Shown: positions 43,987 to 53,650, counted from the stretch's first letter. The stretch: 64,000 nucleotides of DNA from Gloeocapsa sp. PCC 7428 (GCF_000317555.1 NC_019745.1:3658001-3722000); one strand, 5' to 3'. The notes: a model not told the origin generated them from the letters alone. Numbers and translations: made by a program.

Positions 43987-44349
43987 TCAAGCATCAAGTG
44001 CGTGCTGTTTAAGGTCTTGGAGCGTGACAAAATTAAGCGCAGCTTCATGTGTTGAAGCTAGGATAACAGGAGGCGCAACCCCAGCATCAAGTGCTTCTTT
44101 CCAACGAGAAGCGCACAAGCACCAGCGATCGCCGTCTTTTAGTCCTGGAAAATTAGACATTGGTCGTGGCGTACTCAAATCATTGCCTCTTGCGCGAGTA
44201 AACGATAAAAACTCCTCAGTCACTTGCGCGCAAACAACGTGCCTACCAATATCTTGTGGACCTGTTTCACACACTCCATTACGATAAAATCCGGTCATAG
44301 GAGAAGTGCAACACGTTTCTAATTCTTCGCCAAGTACGTTCCGATTCAC
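43987..44349 (-). CDS. DUF2237 family protein
   Basis: 120 residues with the whole family pattern: NVLGEELETCCTSPMTGFYRNG, CETGPQDIGRHVVCAQVT, EEFLSFTRARGNDLSTPRP, FPGLKDGDRWCLCASRW and the closing LQDLKQHALD. The cysteines may bind a metal or form disulfides. It is probably a small enzyme; its function is unknown. It lies 19 bp downstream of the alpha/beta hydrolase gene on the same strand. Confidence 0.88.
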   Translation of the reverse strand: MNRNVLGEELETCCTSPMTGFYRNGVCETGPQDIGRHVVCAQVTEEFLSFTRARGNDLSTPRPMSNFPGLKDGDRWCLCASRWKEALDAGVAPPVILASTHEAALNFVTLQDLKQHALDA

Positions 44350-44368
44350 CTAACTTATCTCCCTCGCA

Positions 44369-45280
44369 CTAAGAATTCAAAAACGGTAAAACGACTTCTG
44401 CAACTTCAGTAGCGTACTCTTCATGTAAGCCTAGAGTCCCAGGAACTTTGCGTGTTTGAATTCCAGGAATTGCGGCGATCGCTTCCATTTCAGCGGTTGA
44501 TGAAGGTGGTGCTTGCTGACCGATGATGACCATAACAGGAAGCGACACTTGAAATAATTGTAAGAAATCAGCACGATTTGTTACAGGATCGAGCGCACCC
44601 GTCACAAATGCTGCTGGTGCAAATCTTGCTCCTGGCTGCTGCGTAATTTCTCGCTTTTGAGCAATAAATTCTGGTGTCAAGCGGGCTTTATCGACATAAA
44701 CGTGTCTACCGTACATCAAACGGAGAAACGCTGGAGTTGTGTTGGCTTGGTACAGTGCTTGACCAACAAGCGGCGATCGCACTAATCCACGTACCATTCC
44801 AGCAACTGATTTGCTTGCGCCCATCACCGTCAATGGACCGCGCCAAGTTGGTGCTACTAAAACAATGCGTGAAAAAACTTTAGGTTGTTGCGCTAATTGC
44901 ATAACATAACCTGCGGCGTGACCTGCGGCAATAACTGCTATGGGGGTAGAAAAGGTATCGCGGACAAAATCGTGTAGTAACTGGTGATAAATTGCAGGTT
45001 GGTAATCTAACGGTGGGCGATCCGATTGCCCAAATCCTAACCAATCAAGCGCGATTACTTGATACTGAGTCGCCAGTTTTTCTGCCAAACCACGCATTTC
45101 TGCCCGTGTAGAAACGGTGCTAAAAGCTGGCAAGAGTAACACTGGAGCGCCTTCACCTCTCGTTTCATAGGCGACTGCGAAGGTTTGTCCTTGCCATGTC
45201 CAGTGATATTTTTGTACCGTACCGCCGATATCTTGCCCCACAGTGGAGCGAGTCGCTGGGGTTTGAGTAAGTGCTGACAT
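44369..45280 (-). CDS. alpha/beta hydrolase-fold protein lacking the nucleophilic serine
   Basis: About 303 residues from ATG 45280 (MSALTQTPATR); the frame extends 44 codons further upstream but that part looks non-coding. The fold is clear: APVLLLPAFSTVS (oxyanion region), VIALDWLGFGQSD and a late GLHEEY with the catalytic-type His. The nucleophile elbow reads AAGHAAG where GxSxG is expected, so Ser is Ala. It may be a non-catalytic binding protein or use a different residue. It sits directly upstream of the DUF2237 gene. The substrate is unknown. Confidence 0.8.
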   Translation of the reverse strand: MSALTQTPATRSTVGQDIGGTVQKYHWTWQGQTFAVAYETRGEGAPVLLLPAFSTVSTRAEMRGLAEKLATQYQVIALDWLGFGQSDRPPLDYQPAIYHQLLHDFVRDTFSTPIAVIAAGHAAGYVMQLAQQPKVFSRIVLVAPTWRGPLTVMGASKSVAGMVRGLVRSPLVGQALYQANTTPAFLRLMYGRHVYVDKARLTPEFIAQKREITQQPGARFAPAAFVTGALDPVTNRADFLQLFQVSLPVMVIIGQQAPPSSTAEMEAIAAIPGIQTRKVPGTLGLHEEYATEVAEVVLPFLNS

Positions 45281-45466
45281 AATTTTTGCTAACGCCAGTA
45301 ACCAAAAGGCGTGGACTTCACAATACAGATTATATACCTTCACAACCAAGACTTCGGGGGCTTCCTCCCAAACCCCCTCCAAAAAAGTGGCTACTCGTGC
45401 AGCAGCGATCATTTGGGGTAGCTGTTGCGTAAGTCCTGTTTAAATGAAGTTAAAAGCTAGTAGTTG

Positions 45467-46714
45467 ATGACAGTGGATATTGATTCTCTTTTGCAACCTT
45501 TTCAGCGCTTTGGCGTTCACCTGGGATTGGAACGCATCGAGCAATTATTAGTAAATCTTGGTAATCCGCAGCGGCGAGTACCAATCATTCATGTTGCTGG
45601 AACGAATGGTAAAGGTTCGGTGTGTGCTTACTTGTCTTCGGTGTTGACTCAGGCGGGTTATCGCGTGGGGCGTTATACATCTCCGCATCTCGTTGATTGG
45701 ACTGAACGAATTTGTATTAATGAAAAGCCAATTACGCGCGAAGAGTTAGCAAAATTGTTGCTGCACGTGCAAAACGCGATTCCTTCACAGCAAGAATCGC
45801 CTACACAGTTTGAAGTTTTTACGGCGGCGGCTTGGTTGTATTTTGCCGAACAGCAGGTAGATATCGCCGTGGTAGAGGTGGGATTAGGGGGGCGCTTGGA
45901 TGCAACGAATGTTTGTCCGATGCCACTTGTCAGTATTATTACTTCGATTAGCCGCGAACATTGGCAACAGCTAGGACCCACCTTAGCAGATATTGCGCGG
46001 GAAAAGGCGGGAGTTTTGAAGCCTGGCTGTGCGGCGGTTGTGGGACCTTTACCACCAGAGGCGAAAGCGGTGGTGCAACAGCGGGTTGAGGAGTTGGGGT
46101 GTGCGGCTGTGTGGGTAAAGAAGGCTTTGGAGGTACAAACGACAGAAATACAGAGATGGGCGGAGTATGAGGGTATTAAGTATCCTTTGCCGTTGTTGGG
46201 AGAGTTTCAGTTGGTCAACTCGGCATTGGCGATCGCTGCTATACAAATCTTGCAAAAAAAAGGATGGAAGATATCGCTAGCAGCAATTGTGAAAGGAATG
46301 GCAAAAACGCAGTGGTTGGGACGGGTACAGTGGTACGCTTGGCAAGGTCGTGAGTTACTGATTGATGGGGCACATAATCCGGCTGCGGCGCAAGTGTTAC
46401 GTCAATTTGTCGATACTCTCGATGTTGCTTCAGTGACGTGGGTGATGGGAATGCTTTCAACAAAGGATCATGGCGATATCTTTAAAGCTTTGTTGCGATC
46501 GCATGACCGTTTATTTTTAGTTCCTGTCCCCGATCATAGTTCGGCTGATCCTGAACAATTGGCACTACTTGCACAAAAAATCTGTCCTCAATTATCTGAG
46601 TGTTCTACTTATACAGATGTAGAATCTGCACTTACAGAAGCGATCGCCACATCCGATAATCTCATTGTGCTTTGTGGTTCACTATACCTCGTCGGGCATT
46701 TTCTCAGTTTGTGA
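45467..46714 (+). CDS. folC: bifunctional dihydrofolate/folylpolyglutamate synthase
   Basis: 415 residues. The Mur-ligase-like ATP site is HVAGTNGKGSVCAYLSSVLTQAGY, followed by GRYTSPHLVDWTERI, the Mg motif VVEVGLGGRLDATN, TSISREHWQQLGPTLADIAREKAGV and DGAHNPAAA. It adds glutamate to dihydropteroate and to folates. The length is normal. The frame opens from TTG 45464, but ATG 45467 is preferred. It is divergent from the alpha/beta hydrolase and followed by the ABC gene at 95 bp, after a (CGCCCCT)n-like repeat. Confidence 0.95.
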   Translation: MTVDIDSLLQPFQRFGVHLGLERIEQLLVNLGNPQRRVPIIHVAGTNGKGSVCAYLSSVLTQAGYRVGRYTSPHLVDWTERICINEKPITREELAKLLLHVQNAIPSQQESPTQFEVFTAAAWLYFAEQQVDIAVVEVGLGGRLDATNVCPMPLVSIITSISREHWQQLGPTLADIAREKAGVLKPGCAAVVGPLPPEAKAVVQQRVEELGCAAVWVKKALEVQTTEIQRWAEYEGIKYPLPLLGEFQLVNSALAIAAIQILQKKGWKISLAAIVKGMAKTQWLGRVQWYAWQGRELLIDGAHNPAAAQVLRQFVDTLDVASVTWVMGMLSTKDHGDIFKALLRSHDRLFLVPVPDHSSADPEQLALLAQKICPQLSECSTYTDVESALTEAIATSDNLIVLCGSLYLVGHFLSL

Positions 46715-46734
46715 TGTATATTTTCTTCGATTCA

Positions 46735-46764
46735 CTCGCTCCTCGCCCCTCGCCCCTCGCCCCT
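46735..46764. repeat. short tandem repeat (CTCGCCC-type)
   Basis: Three to four direct copies of a 7-mer like CCTCGCC (TCCTCGCCCCTCGCCCCTCG) between folC and the ABC gene, similar in style to other tandem heptamers of this genome. Confidence 0.55.
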
Positions 46765-46809
46765 GTTAAAATCCAGTTAATTTTTAGTTAATCTTCCATA
46801 GTAAATTTT

Positions 46810-48699
46810 ATGAGTCATGATGTCTTAGACGTGCGGAATCTGCATATTGAATTTTTGGGTGATGACAAGCAAGTTAAAGCTGTTGACGGAATTTCGTTTC
46901 AGGTGCAACGCGGTCAAACGCTAGGAATTGTCGGCGAGTCAGGATCGGGTAAATCCGTTACTTCTTTAGCGGTTATGGGGTTGATTCCGTCGCCAGGGGT
47001 GATTACAGATGGTGAAGTTTGGTTTCGCGATCACAATCATGGTAGTGAACCCGTTAATTTACTTGAACTGCCGCCCGAACGAATGCAAAAATACCGAGGC
47101 GGACAAATCGCGATGATTTTTCAAGAACCGATGAGTTCGCTTAACCCAGTTTATACGATTGGATTTCAGTTAATAGAAGCAATTCGGCAGCATCAAAATA
47201 TCTCGCAAAAAGAAGCAACAAGACAAGCGATCGCGCGGTTGCAAGAAGTCAAATTACTACCGAGTGATGATGATTTACGCCAACAGTACGCCGAGACAAA
47301 ACAAGGTCAGCAAATTGATCCGCGTCAGCGCGAGTTTTTTATTCAGCAGCAAAAGCAAGCAATTCTCGATCGCTATCCCCACGAACTTTCTGGCGGTCAA
47401 CTACAGCGCGTCATGATCGCAATGGCGATTTCGTGCGACCCCGCATTATTAATCGCCGACGAACCAACAACTGCATTAGATGTCACGGTACAAGCGACAA
47501 TTTTAGACTTGCTGCGCGAATTGCGCGATCGCCGTCAGATGTCGATGATGTTCATTACGCACGATTTGGGAATTATCGCCGAAATTGCCGACAGGGTTGC
47601 TGTAATGTACCGAGGCAAAATTGTTGAATGTGGTTCTGCTGAGCAAATTTTTACGCATCCGCAACACCCATATACTAAAGGTTTACTCGCGTGTCGTCCG
47701 AGTTTAGAAAGGCGATCGCAGTATCTTTTAACAGTTTCAGACTTTATGAGTGTCGGGTTAACGCGCACAGGCGAAGTCGAAATTCAAGCCAAAGAACCGA
47801 CTTATCCACCGCAAGTCAGTGATGAAGCCTTAGCGCAACGCTTGACAAACTTACAACAACAATCGCCACTTCTCCAAGTCCGCAATTTGCAAGTGGGCTT
47901 TCCGATCCGTAACGCATTTGGTCGAACTAAACGCTACTTTCTCGCCGTTAATGGCGTTTCTTTTGAAGTCTACCCTGGTGAAACTTTAGGACTAGTAGGC
48001 GAGTCAGGTTGTGGTAAAACGACATTAGGTCGTACTTTATTACGACTTGTTGAACCGATTGGCGGACAAGTCTATTTTGAAGGACGCGATGTGACAAATC
48101 TTAAGGGACGTCCTTTGCAACAACTCCGGCGCGAGATGCAAATTATTTTTCAAAATCCCTTTAGTTCCCTCGATCCGCGCATGAAAATCGGTGATACAGT
48201 GATGGAACCACTCGTCATTCACGCCGCAAGTCAATCGCATCGTCAACGCCGCGATCGCGCCGCTTATTTATTAGAACGTGTCGGTATCGATCCGAAACAA
48301 ATGAACCGCTATCCGCATCAATTTTCTGGCGGTCAGCGTCAACGCATTTGTATTGCTAGAGCACTCGCGCTCAATCCTAAGTTTATTATTTGTGATGAAT
48401 CGGTGTCATCACTCGATGTCTCGGTACAAGCACAAGTTTTGAATTTGTTGAAAGAACTACAAGCCGAGTTTAACCTGACCTATATTTTTATTTCACACGA
48501 CTTAAGCGTCGTTAAGTTTATGAGCGATCGCATCTTAGTCATGAATCGCGGACAAATCGTCGAACAAGGCGTAGCAGAAGAAATTTACCGCGATCCGAAA
48601 GAAGAATATACGCGATCGCTGATTGCCTCAATTCCGACAGGAACCCGCGATCAAATTCGCACGCGCCCTACGTTAAATCAGGTAATGGGTAATGGGTAA
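46810..48699 (+). CDS. fused two-domain ABC transporter ATPase, oligopeptide/nickel type (DppD-DppF-like)
   Basis: 629 residues carrying two complete ABC ATPase domains. Domain 1: [16 protein letters not shown] (Walker A), [25 protein letters not shown] (signature) and [14 protein letters not shown] (Walker B). Domain 2: [48 protein letters not shown] and [14 protein letters not shown]. Each domain has the C-terminal peptide-family extension ([43 protein letters not shown]). It powers import of peptides, or possibly of nickel or a similar ligand; permease and binding-protein genes are not in the window. Its last residues and stop are made by a GGGTAAT tandem repeat. Confidence 0.94.
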   Translation: MSHDVLDVRNLHIEFLGDDKQVKAVDGISFQVQRGQTLGIVGESGSGKSVTSLAVMGLIPSPGVITDGEVWFRDHNHGSEPVNLLELPPERMQKYRGGQIAMIFQEPMSSLNPVYTIGFQLIEAIRQHQNISQKEATRQAIARLQEVKLLPSDDDLRQQYAETKQGQQIDPRQREFFIQQQKQAILDRYPHELSGGQLQRVMIAMAISCDPALLIADEPTTALDVTVQATILDLLRELRDRRQMSMMFITHDLGIIAEIADRVAVMYRGKIVECGSAEQIFTHPQHPYTKGLLACRPSLERRSQYLLTVSDFMSVGLTRTGEVEIQAKEPTYPPQVSDEALAQRLTNLQQQSPLLQVRNLQVGFPIRNAFGRTKRYFLAVNGVSFEVYPGETLGLVGESGCGKTTLGRTLLRLVEPIGGQVYFEGRDVTNLKGRPLQQLRREMQIIFQNPFSSLDPRMKIGDTVMEPLVIHAASQSHRQRRDRAAYLLERVGIDPKQMNRYPHQFSGGQRQRICIARALALNPKFIICDESVSSLDVSVQAQVLNLLKELQAEFNLTYIFISHDLSVVKFMSDRILVMNRGQIVEQGVAEEIYRDPKEEYTRSLIASIPTGTRDQIRTRPTLNQVMGNG

Positions 48700-48706
48700 T
48701 GGGTCA
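48681..48706. repeat. tandem GGGTAAT repeat at the ABC gene end
   Basis: About three copies of GGGTAAT overlap the end of the ABC coding sequence and provide its stop codon (GGG TAA). It matches the CCATTCC repeat type near 1785. Confidence 0.55.
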
Positions 48707-48908
48707 TTGCTGATCAACGATTTTTCCAATTACCAATCACCAGTTACCAGTTACCAAGCAAGCAGTGATAGCCTACTACTTACAATTAAAGATAAAAAAG
48801 AATTCGTTTTGACTAGACGCAGAACATTAGACGTAATACAATCCTGCACGACTAGACATCTTAACTTCGGCTGGACAAGAATTTATTGCACGTTGGGGAG
48901 TGAAAGGC

Positions 48909-49958
48909 GTGGCTTTTTTAGGTTTCTTTAATCGGTTTTCGTTATCAAAAGATATGGGTATTGACCTTGGTACTGCCAATACCCTGGTATATGTTTCTGG
49001 TAAAGGCATTGTCCTGCAAGAACCTTCGGTGATTGCGATCGACAAAAATGGCAAAATGCCGCCAGCAGTAGGCGAAGAAGCCAAACGCATGATGGGACGT
49101 ACGCCTGGAAACGTCATTGTGACGCGCCCTTTACGTGACGGAGTGATTGCCGATTTTGATACCGCTGAACTCATGCTCAAGCATTTTATCCAACGCGTAC
49201 ACGAAGGTCGCATTGTCTCTCCGCGTATGGTGATTGGTATTCCTACAGGTGTGACAGGTGTGGAACGACGCGCGCTGATGGATGCGGCAACGCAAGCGGG
49301 TGCAAGAGATGTATTTTTGATTGAAGAGCCTGTAGCGGCTGCGATTGGTGCGGGAATTCCTGTCACCGAAGCCGTTGGAAATATGATTATCGATATTGGT
49401 GGCGGGACGACCGAAGTCGCGGTACTAAGTCTTTTTGGCACAGTTGTGAGTGAATCGGTACGCGTGGCTGGCGATGAACTCAATGAAGCGATCGTGCAGT
49501 ACATGAAGAAAATTTACAACTTGGTCATTGGCGAACGAACCGCCGAGGAAATCAAAATTCGCATCGGTTCGGCATATCCGACACGTAATGATGAAGAAAA
49601 CGTCATGGAAGTACGCGGGTTGCATTTACTATCCGGTTTACCGCGCACTGTGACGATCAAAGAACCAGAAATTCGCGAAAGCATGATCGAACCGTTGTCT
49701 ACGATTATTGAGGCAGTAAAACGAACACTCGAACGTACACCGCCCGAACTCGCCGCCGATATTGTCGATCGCGGAATTGTCCTTGCAGGTGGTGGTGCGT
49801 TACTCAAAGGACTCGATACATTAATTAGCCACGAAACAGGGATTGCGACTCATATTGCAGCTGATCCCCTAAGTTGCGTTGTGTTGGGAACAGGTCGAGT
49901 TTTAGAGAAATTTAAACAAATGGAACCTGTATTTAGTGCGCGATCGCGTACGATTTAA
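48909..49958 (+). CDS. mreB: rod shape-determining protein MreB
   Basis: About 349 residues of the bacterial actin family. DMGIDLGTANTLVYVSGKGIVLQEPSV is the phosphate-1 motif; MIIDIGGGTTEVAVLS is phosphate 2, followed by VLAGGGALLKGLD (adenosine). It polymerises under the membrane and directs side-wall synthesis. The GTG at 48909 follows GGGGAG with eight bases between them, so it is the likelier start; a GTG at 48900 is also in frame. It is the first of mreB-mreC-mreD on the same strand, with 255 bp before mreC. Presence of MreB fits a rod or a cyanobacterium with elongation machinery. Confidence 0.95.
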   Translation: MAFLGFFNRFSLSKDMGIDLGTANTLVYVSGKGIVLQEPSVIAIDKNGKMPPAVGEEAKRMMGRTPGNVIVTRPLRDGVIADFDTAELMLKHFIQRVHEGRIVSPRMVIGIPTGVTGVERRALMDAATQAGARDVFLIEEPVAAAIGAGIPVTEAVGNMIIDIGGGTTEVAVLSLFGTVVSESVRVAGDELNEAIVQYMKKIYNLVIGERTAEEIKIRIGSAYPTRNDEENVMEVRGLHLLSGLPRTVTIKEPEIRESMIEPLSTIIEAVKRTLERTPPELAADIVDRGIVLAGGGALLKGLDTLISHETGIATHIAADPLSCVVLGTGRVLEKFKQMEPVFSARSRTI

Positions 49959-49962
49959 ATTA

Positions 49963-49983
49963 AAGGGGTCAGAGGTCGGGGAA
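49963..49983 (-). repeat. dispersed intergenic repeat, copy 4 (inverse orientation)
   Basis: AGGGGTCAGAGGTCGGGGAA just after the mreB stop, complementary to the CCTGACCTCTGACCCCTG type. Confidence 0.6.
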
Positions 49984-50085
49984 ATTCCCTGATATAAAAC
50001 TTTGGCAAAACTTACTATCATACTTTGTTGATTTGTGCAATATGCATAAGAAGAAATGTTAGAGATGAGGAGTTGGAATGTTCCT

Positions 50086-50120
50086 ATAACCCTGACCTCT
50101 GACCCGTGACCCCTGACCTC
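50086..50120 (+). repeat. dispersed intergenic repeat, copy 5 (two partial units)
   Basis: CCTGACCTCTGACCCGTGAC directly followed by CCCTGACCTC, so two units lie in tandem upstream of mreC. Confidence 0.6.
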
Positions 50121-50213
50121 TTCTCTATATACACAGTAATCATCCTGAGAGGATATAACTGAAAACGTTTCCTCCTACAACTGAATGAGAAGCTAAAAGC
50201 TGACTGCAAAACT

Positions 50214-50966
50214 ATGTACATTATTCGTCGCTGGTGGGAGCGCTATGCTCTAACACTAGTGCTGGTAAGTCTGTCTTTCGGTACTGCCTGGGCAATCCGC
50301 CATACTCAGGGAGCAATTGTGCTTGAAGTTTACCAGATGCTAACGCGTCCCTTTCAATCGAATCCAAGTCAAGTGCTACACCTGCACGATGCCAGAATTC
50401 AAGAACTAGAAACACGCGTCGCTGAACTGGAAACTCAAAATCAACAGCTTGAGGAGTTATTAGGATATGTCAATAAGTCTTATAAAAAGATAGGTTCGTC
50501 ACAAGCAGCGATCGCCGCCCCTGTTATCGGTCGCAGTGCAGATCAATGGTGGCAACAAATCACGCTAGGACGCGGTAGCCAAGCAGGAATCCAAGTTGGT
50601 AATATTGTGACTGCCCCAGGTGGACTAGTCGGCAGAGTCACCAGTGTCGCGCCGCACACGAGTCGTGTCTTATTAATTAGCGATCCTAGCAGTCAATTAG
50701 GTGTGACGATTAGTCGCAGCCGCTTTATGGGATTTTTACGCGGACAATCGGCAAATTATGCTGTAATGCAGTTTTTTGATAAAGTTCCCGATGTGCGTCT
50801 AGGAGATATGGTAGTCACATCGCCTTATAGCCAAATTTTTCCTGCTGGTATACCTGTAGGACGCGTTGAGTCGATTAACCTTCAAAAAAGTCCAGCCCCA
50901 GAAGCCGTCATTACCTTATCTGCACCCATGTCTTACATAGAATGGGTCGTTGTCTCAACGAAATAG
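50214..50966 (+). CDS. mreC: rod shape-determining protein MreC
   Basis: A 250-residue MreC. An N-terminal membrane segment (LTLVLVSLSFGTAWAI) is followed by a coiled coil (ARIQELETRVAELETQNQQLEELLG) and the beta-rich domain with IGRSADQWWQQITLGRGSQAGI, GGLVGRVTSVAPHTSRVLLISDPSS and the closing MSYIEWVVV. It bridges MreB and the periplasmic wall synthases. The start ATG at 50214 agrees with the membrane anchor position. It precedes mreD by 106 bp. Confidence 0.93.
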   Translation: MYIIRRWWERYALTLVLVSLSFGTAWAIRHTQGAIVLEVYQMLTRPFQSNPSQVLHLHDARIQELETRVAELETQNQQLEELLGYVNKSYKKIGSSQAAIAAPVIGRSADQWWQQITLGRGSQAGIQVGNIVTAPGGLVGRVTSVAPHTSRVLLISDPSSQLGVTISRSRFMGFLRGQSANYAVMQFFDKVPDVRLGDMVVTSPYSQIFPAGIPVGRVESINLQKSPAPEAVITLSAPMSYIEWVVVSTK

Positions 50967-51072
50967 TGGCTAGTAGCCAGTGGCGAGTGAAAGAGAAGTT
51001 CATCACAGTATTCTTCCCCTACTCACCTCTTTCCCTGACCTCTCCTAAAGTACCACAAGGAGAATAAAAACC

Positions 51073-51636
51073 TTGAACCGTATTTCACTAGCGCGTTTGC
51101 ATCAACGCCAAATAGTAAATTGGCTTGTTACAGTTGGCTCAGTTTTTTTATGCTTGTTACTGTTACCAATGCGCTTACCAGGAATAGAACTAGCAGGGAC
51201 TGCGCCCAACTGGTTACTGATCTGGGTTGTTGCTTGGAGTGTGAAGCGAACAGTCGTTCAAGGGGCGATCGCCGGAATCATCCTCGGTTTACTCCAAGAT
51301 AGCATGACATCACCTTTGCCCTCACACGCGCTCAGTTTAGCTGTGGTAGGAATTGTCACCGCCCGCCTACGCAAGCAGCGTTATCTTCAGGAGGACTTTA
51401 TTTCGGTTGCTTTGATTGTCTTTGGCATGGCAGTTTTAGCCGAGGTGATAACAGCAGCACAATTTAGTTTCTGGGGTGCAGCGATCGCGGGCAAATACAC
51501 TGCTAGTATTAACAATTTCGCCGAAGTTTGGACGTACTACCAACGTGTTGCTTTAGCTTCTGCAATTGTGAGTAGCTTGTGGGCACCAGTGGTATACTAC
51601 CCCCTAAATCGTTGGTGGGAAAAAATGAAAGACTAA
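51073..51636 (+). CDS. mreD: rod shape-determining protein MreD
   Basis: 187 residues, with five or six membrane helices and the family motif GIILGLLQDSMTSPLPSHALSLAVVGIV. It starts with TTG at 51073, preceded by CAAGGAGAATAAAAACC, which is a good Shine-Dalgarno site. It completes the mreBCD elongation complex. It is cotranscribed with mreC, though a gap of about 106 bp with a repeat lies between them. Helical length and the absence of soluble domains are typical of the family. Confidence 0.9.
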   Translation: MNRISLARLHQRQIVNWLVTVGSVFLCLLLLPMRLPGIELAGTAPNWLLIWVVAWSVKRTVVQGAIAGIILGLLQDSMTSPLPSHALSLAVVGIVTARLRKQRYLQEDFISVALIVFGMAVLAEVITAAQFSFWGAAIAGKYTASINNFAEVWTYYQRVALASAIVSSLWAPVVYYPLNRWWEKMKD

Positions 51637-51818
51637 CTCAATAATTATTTCTCTCTACCCGCTGCTGTGATCACAATGGTCAAAATGGTTAGGACATTAC
51701 AAAAGATTTGAGTTATGAATTATTCGCGCGATCGCGTGCAGAGGCATTATTATCAGTTTTGAGTTTTGAATTAAAGAACTTCTCACTTCAACACTTTTAA
51801 CGAGCAACTCTTCTTTTG

Positions 51819-51839
51819 CTGACCTCTGACCCCTGCTCG
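51819..51839 (+). repeat. dispersed intergenic repeat, copy 6
   Basis: CTGACCTCTGACCCCTGCTC, another forward copy, just upstream of ribD. ACGAGCAAC on its left pairs with GCTCGTTGTT on its right. Confidence 0.55.
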
Positions 51840-51874
51840 TTGTTAATTCCACGCTCTACAATTAAGAATCAAAA

Positions 51875-53023
51875 ATGGTACAGGCGGATTTACAACCAGA
51901 GGAAACCGAAGTCACCGACTTTGATCGGGCGATGATGCAGCGATGTTTGCAACTGGCGCGCCGCGCTTTAGGTCGCACCGCACCGAATCCGTTGGTAGGA
52001 TCTGTCATTGTCCAAGGTGGAGAAATTGTTGGGGAAGGATTTCATCCTGGTGCTGGTCAACCTCATGCAGAAGTTTTTGCCTTGCGTGCCGCAGGCGATC
52101 GCGCGCGTGGCGCTACGGTATACGTCAATTTAGAGCCTTGCAATCACTACGGACGGACTCCCCCGTGTTCTGAAGCGTTAATCGCCGCCAAAGTCGCGAA
52201 AGTCGTTGTGGGCATGGTCGATCCGAATCCACTCGTTGCTGGCGGTGGAATTGCGCGGTTACGCAGTGCCGGAATTAAAGTTATTGTCGGTGTAGAAGAA
52301 GACGATTGCCGTCAACTCAACGAAGGCTTTGTGCATCGCATTCTGTATCAGCGACCGTTTGGTATTTTAAAGTATGCGATGACCTTAGATGGCAAAATTG
52401 CGACGAGCAGCGGTCATAGTGCGTGGATTAGTAACCAAAGCGCGCGAAATCTCGTTCATCAACTACGTGCGGCGTGTGATGCAGTAATTGTTGGCGGGAA
52501 TACAGTCAGAAACGATAATCCCAGGTTAACTAGTCGTCAGGCAGAGGCACACAACCCCCTACGGGTGGTGATGAGTCGCACGCTTGACTTACCTACCGAA
52601 GCCTATTTATGGCAAACCGCAGAATTTCCAACGCTCGTGTTGACAGAAATAAACGCTAATCCTCAATTCCAACAGTTCCTACGCCAAAAAAATGTCGAGG
52701 TGGTAGAATTGCCATCGCTGACACCAACTCAGGCAATGGCACACTTATACGCACGCGGTTTTTCATCGGTGTTGTGGGAATGCGGCGGCACGTTAGCAGC
52801 ACGCGCGATCGCCGAAGGATCAGTGCAAAAAATTCTCGCCTTCATCGCGCCTAAAATTATTGGCGGAAGCAGCGCACCATCACCAATTAGTGACTTGGGT
52901 TTAACAAATATGAATCAGGCACTTGCGCTCGAACGAGTGCGCTGGCAAACTATAGGGTCAGACTGCTTGGTAGAAGGTTATTTACCGCAAGACAGCAGTT
53001 TTTTGGTGCAGAATTCTCATTAA
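51875..53023 (+). CDS. ribD: bifunctional riboflavin biosynthesis deaminase/reductase RibD
   Basis: 382 residues. The deaminase half has the zinc site GAGQPHAEVFAL and EPCNHYGRTPPCSEALI. The reductase half has FGILKYAMTLDGKIATSSGHSAWIS, VGGNTVRNDNPRLTSR, SVLWECGGTLAARAIAEG and a C-terminal end. It deaminates and then reduces the pyrimidine intermediate in riboflavin synthesis. The ATG at 51875 gives the usual N-terminus. It has no ribBA or ribE neighbour, so riboflavin genes are scattered. The next gene is 21 bp downstream on the same strand. Confidence 0.95.
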   Translation: MVQADLQPEETEVTDFDRAMMQRCLQLARRALGRTAPNPLVGSVIVQGGEIVGEGFHPGAGQPHAEVFALRAAGDRARGATVYVNLEPCNHYGRTPPCSEALIAAKVAKVVVGMVDPNPLVAGGGIARLRSAGIKVIVGVEEDDCRQLNEGFVHRILYQRPFGILKYAMTLDGKIATSSGHSAWISNQSARNLVHQLRAACDAVIVGGNTVRNDNPRLTSRQAEAHNPLRVVMSRTLDLPTEAYLWQTAEFPTLVLTEINANPQFQQFLRQKNVEVVELPSLTPTQAMAHLYARGFSSVLWECGGTLAARAIAEGSVQKILAFIAPKIIGGSSAPSPISDLGLTNMNQALALERVRWQTIGSDCLVEGYLPQDSSFLVQNSH

Positions 53024-53044
53024 TTGCAATAATAGACATTCAAT

Positions 53045-53641
53045 ATGCTCGAAATTGTAGTTTGTAGTTTGTTCGTCGGTAGTCTGGGTTTTCAGGCGGT
53101 GGTGCTTGGTGGCTGGATGCACTGGCAACAACGTATACTAGCTCATCAAGAAGAAGAGGAGGAAATCTTGACGCAATACGAAACTAAAGAAAATACACTC
53201 ATCGAGCCACAATCACAACAAAATGGCGCTGCGAAGCAATCGCTTAAAGATCCGCGTCTCGTCGGTTGGGAATTTAAAATTGTCCGCGCTAACCGCAACG
53301 TATTTCGCGATTCACAGGTTCTGCAAAAGTTGTGTCAAGAAGAAGCAGAATCAGGTTGGATTATGTTAGAAAAACTTGACGATCGCCGAATTCGATTCAA
53401 GCGACCAATTGCTTTACGCGAAATTGTTAAATCAGAATATCTCAAGCACGAACCATATCGCAGCCATTACGGACCTACATGGCAACCCTGGAATTGGTTT
53501 GCTGCGATCGCTGTTTTGGTAGCCATGACCTTACCGGCTTATCTTGGTTATGCCCTAGTTTCTCGTACCTTTGCTTCTTCAAGTCAAACACAACCATTAC
53601 CTGCCGCGTTTCCTCCCCTGGAACCAACATCAGAGCAGTAG
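53045..53641 (+). CDS. hypothetical protein with DUF4177-like domain and two membrane segments
   Basis: 198 residues. An N-terminal hydrophobic stretch (LEIVVCSLFVGSLGFQAVVLGG) precedes an acidic segment (HQEEEEEILTQYETKENT). Then comes a soluble DUF4177-like domain (WEFKIVRANRNVFRDSQVLQKLCQEEAESGWIMLEKLDDRRIRFKR) and a C-terminal membrane helix (FAAIAVLVAMTLPAYLGYALV). Many cyanobacteria have such a protein; the function is unknown. It could be a small membrane-anchored regulator. It is 21 bp from ribD, on the same strand, so it may be co-transcribed. Confidence 0.7.
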   Translation: MLEIVVCSLFVGSLGFQAVVLGGWMHWQQRILAHQEEEEEILTQYETKENTLIEPQSQQNGAAKQSLKDPRLVGWEFKIVRANRNVFRDSQVLQKLCQEEAESGWIMLEKLDDRRIRFKRPIALREIVKSEYLKHEPYRSHYGPTWQPWNWFAAIAVLVAMTLPAYLGYALVSRTFASSSQTQPLPAAFPPLEPTSEQ

Positions 53642-53650
53642 TACCACGGC

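Noticed and set aside
48692-48931. 79-codon plus-strand ORF before mreB
   Set aside because: It starts in the ABC gene end repeat and overlaps mreB in another frame; no Shine-Dalgarno site or family resemblance.
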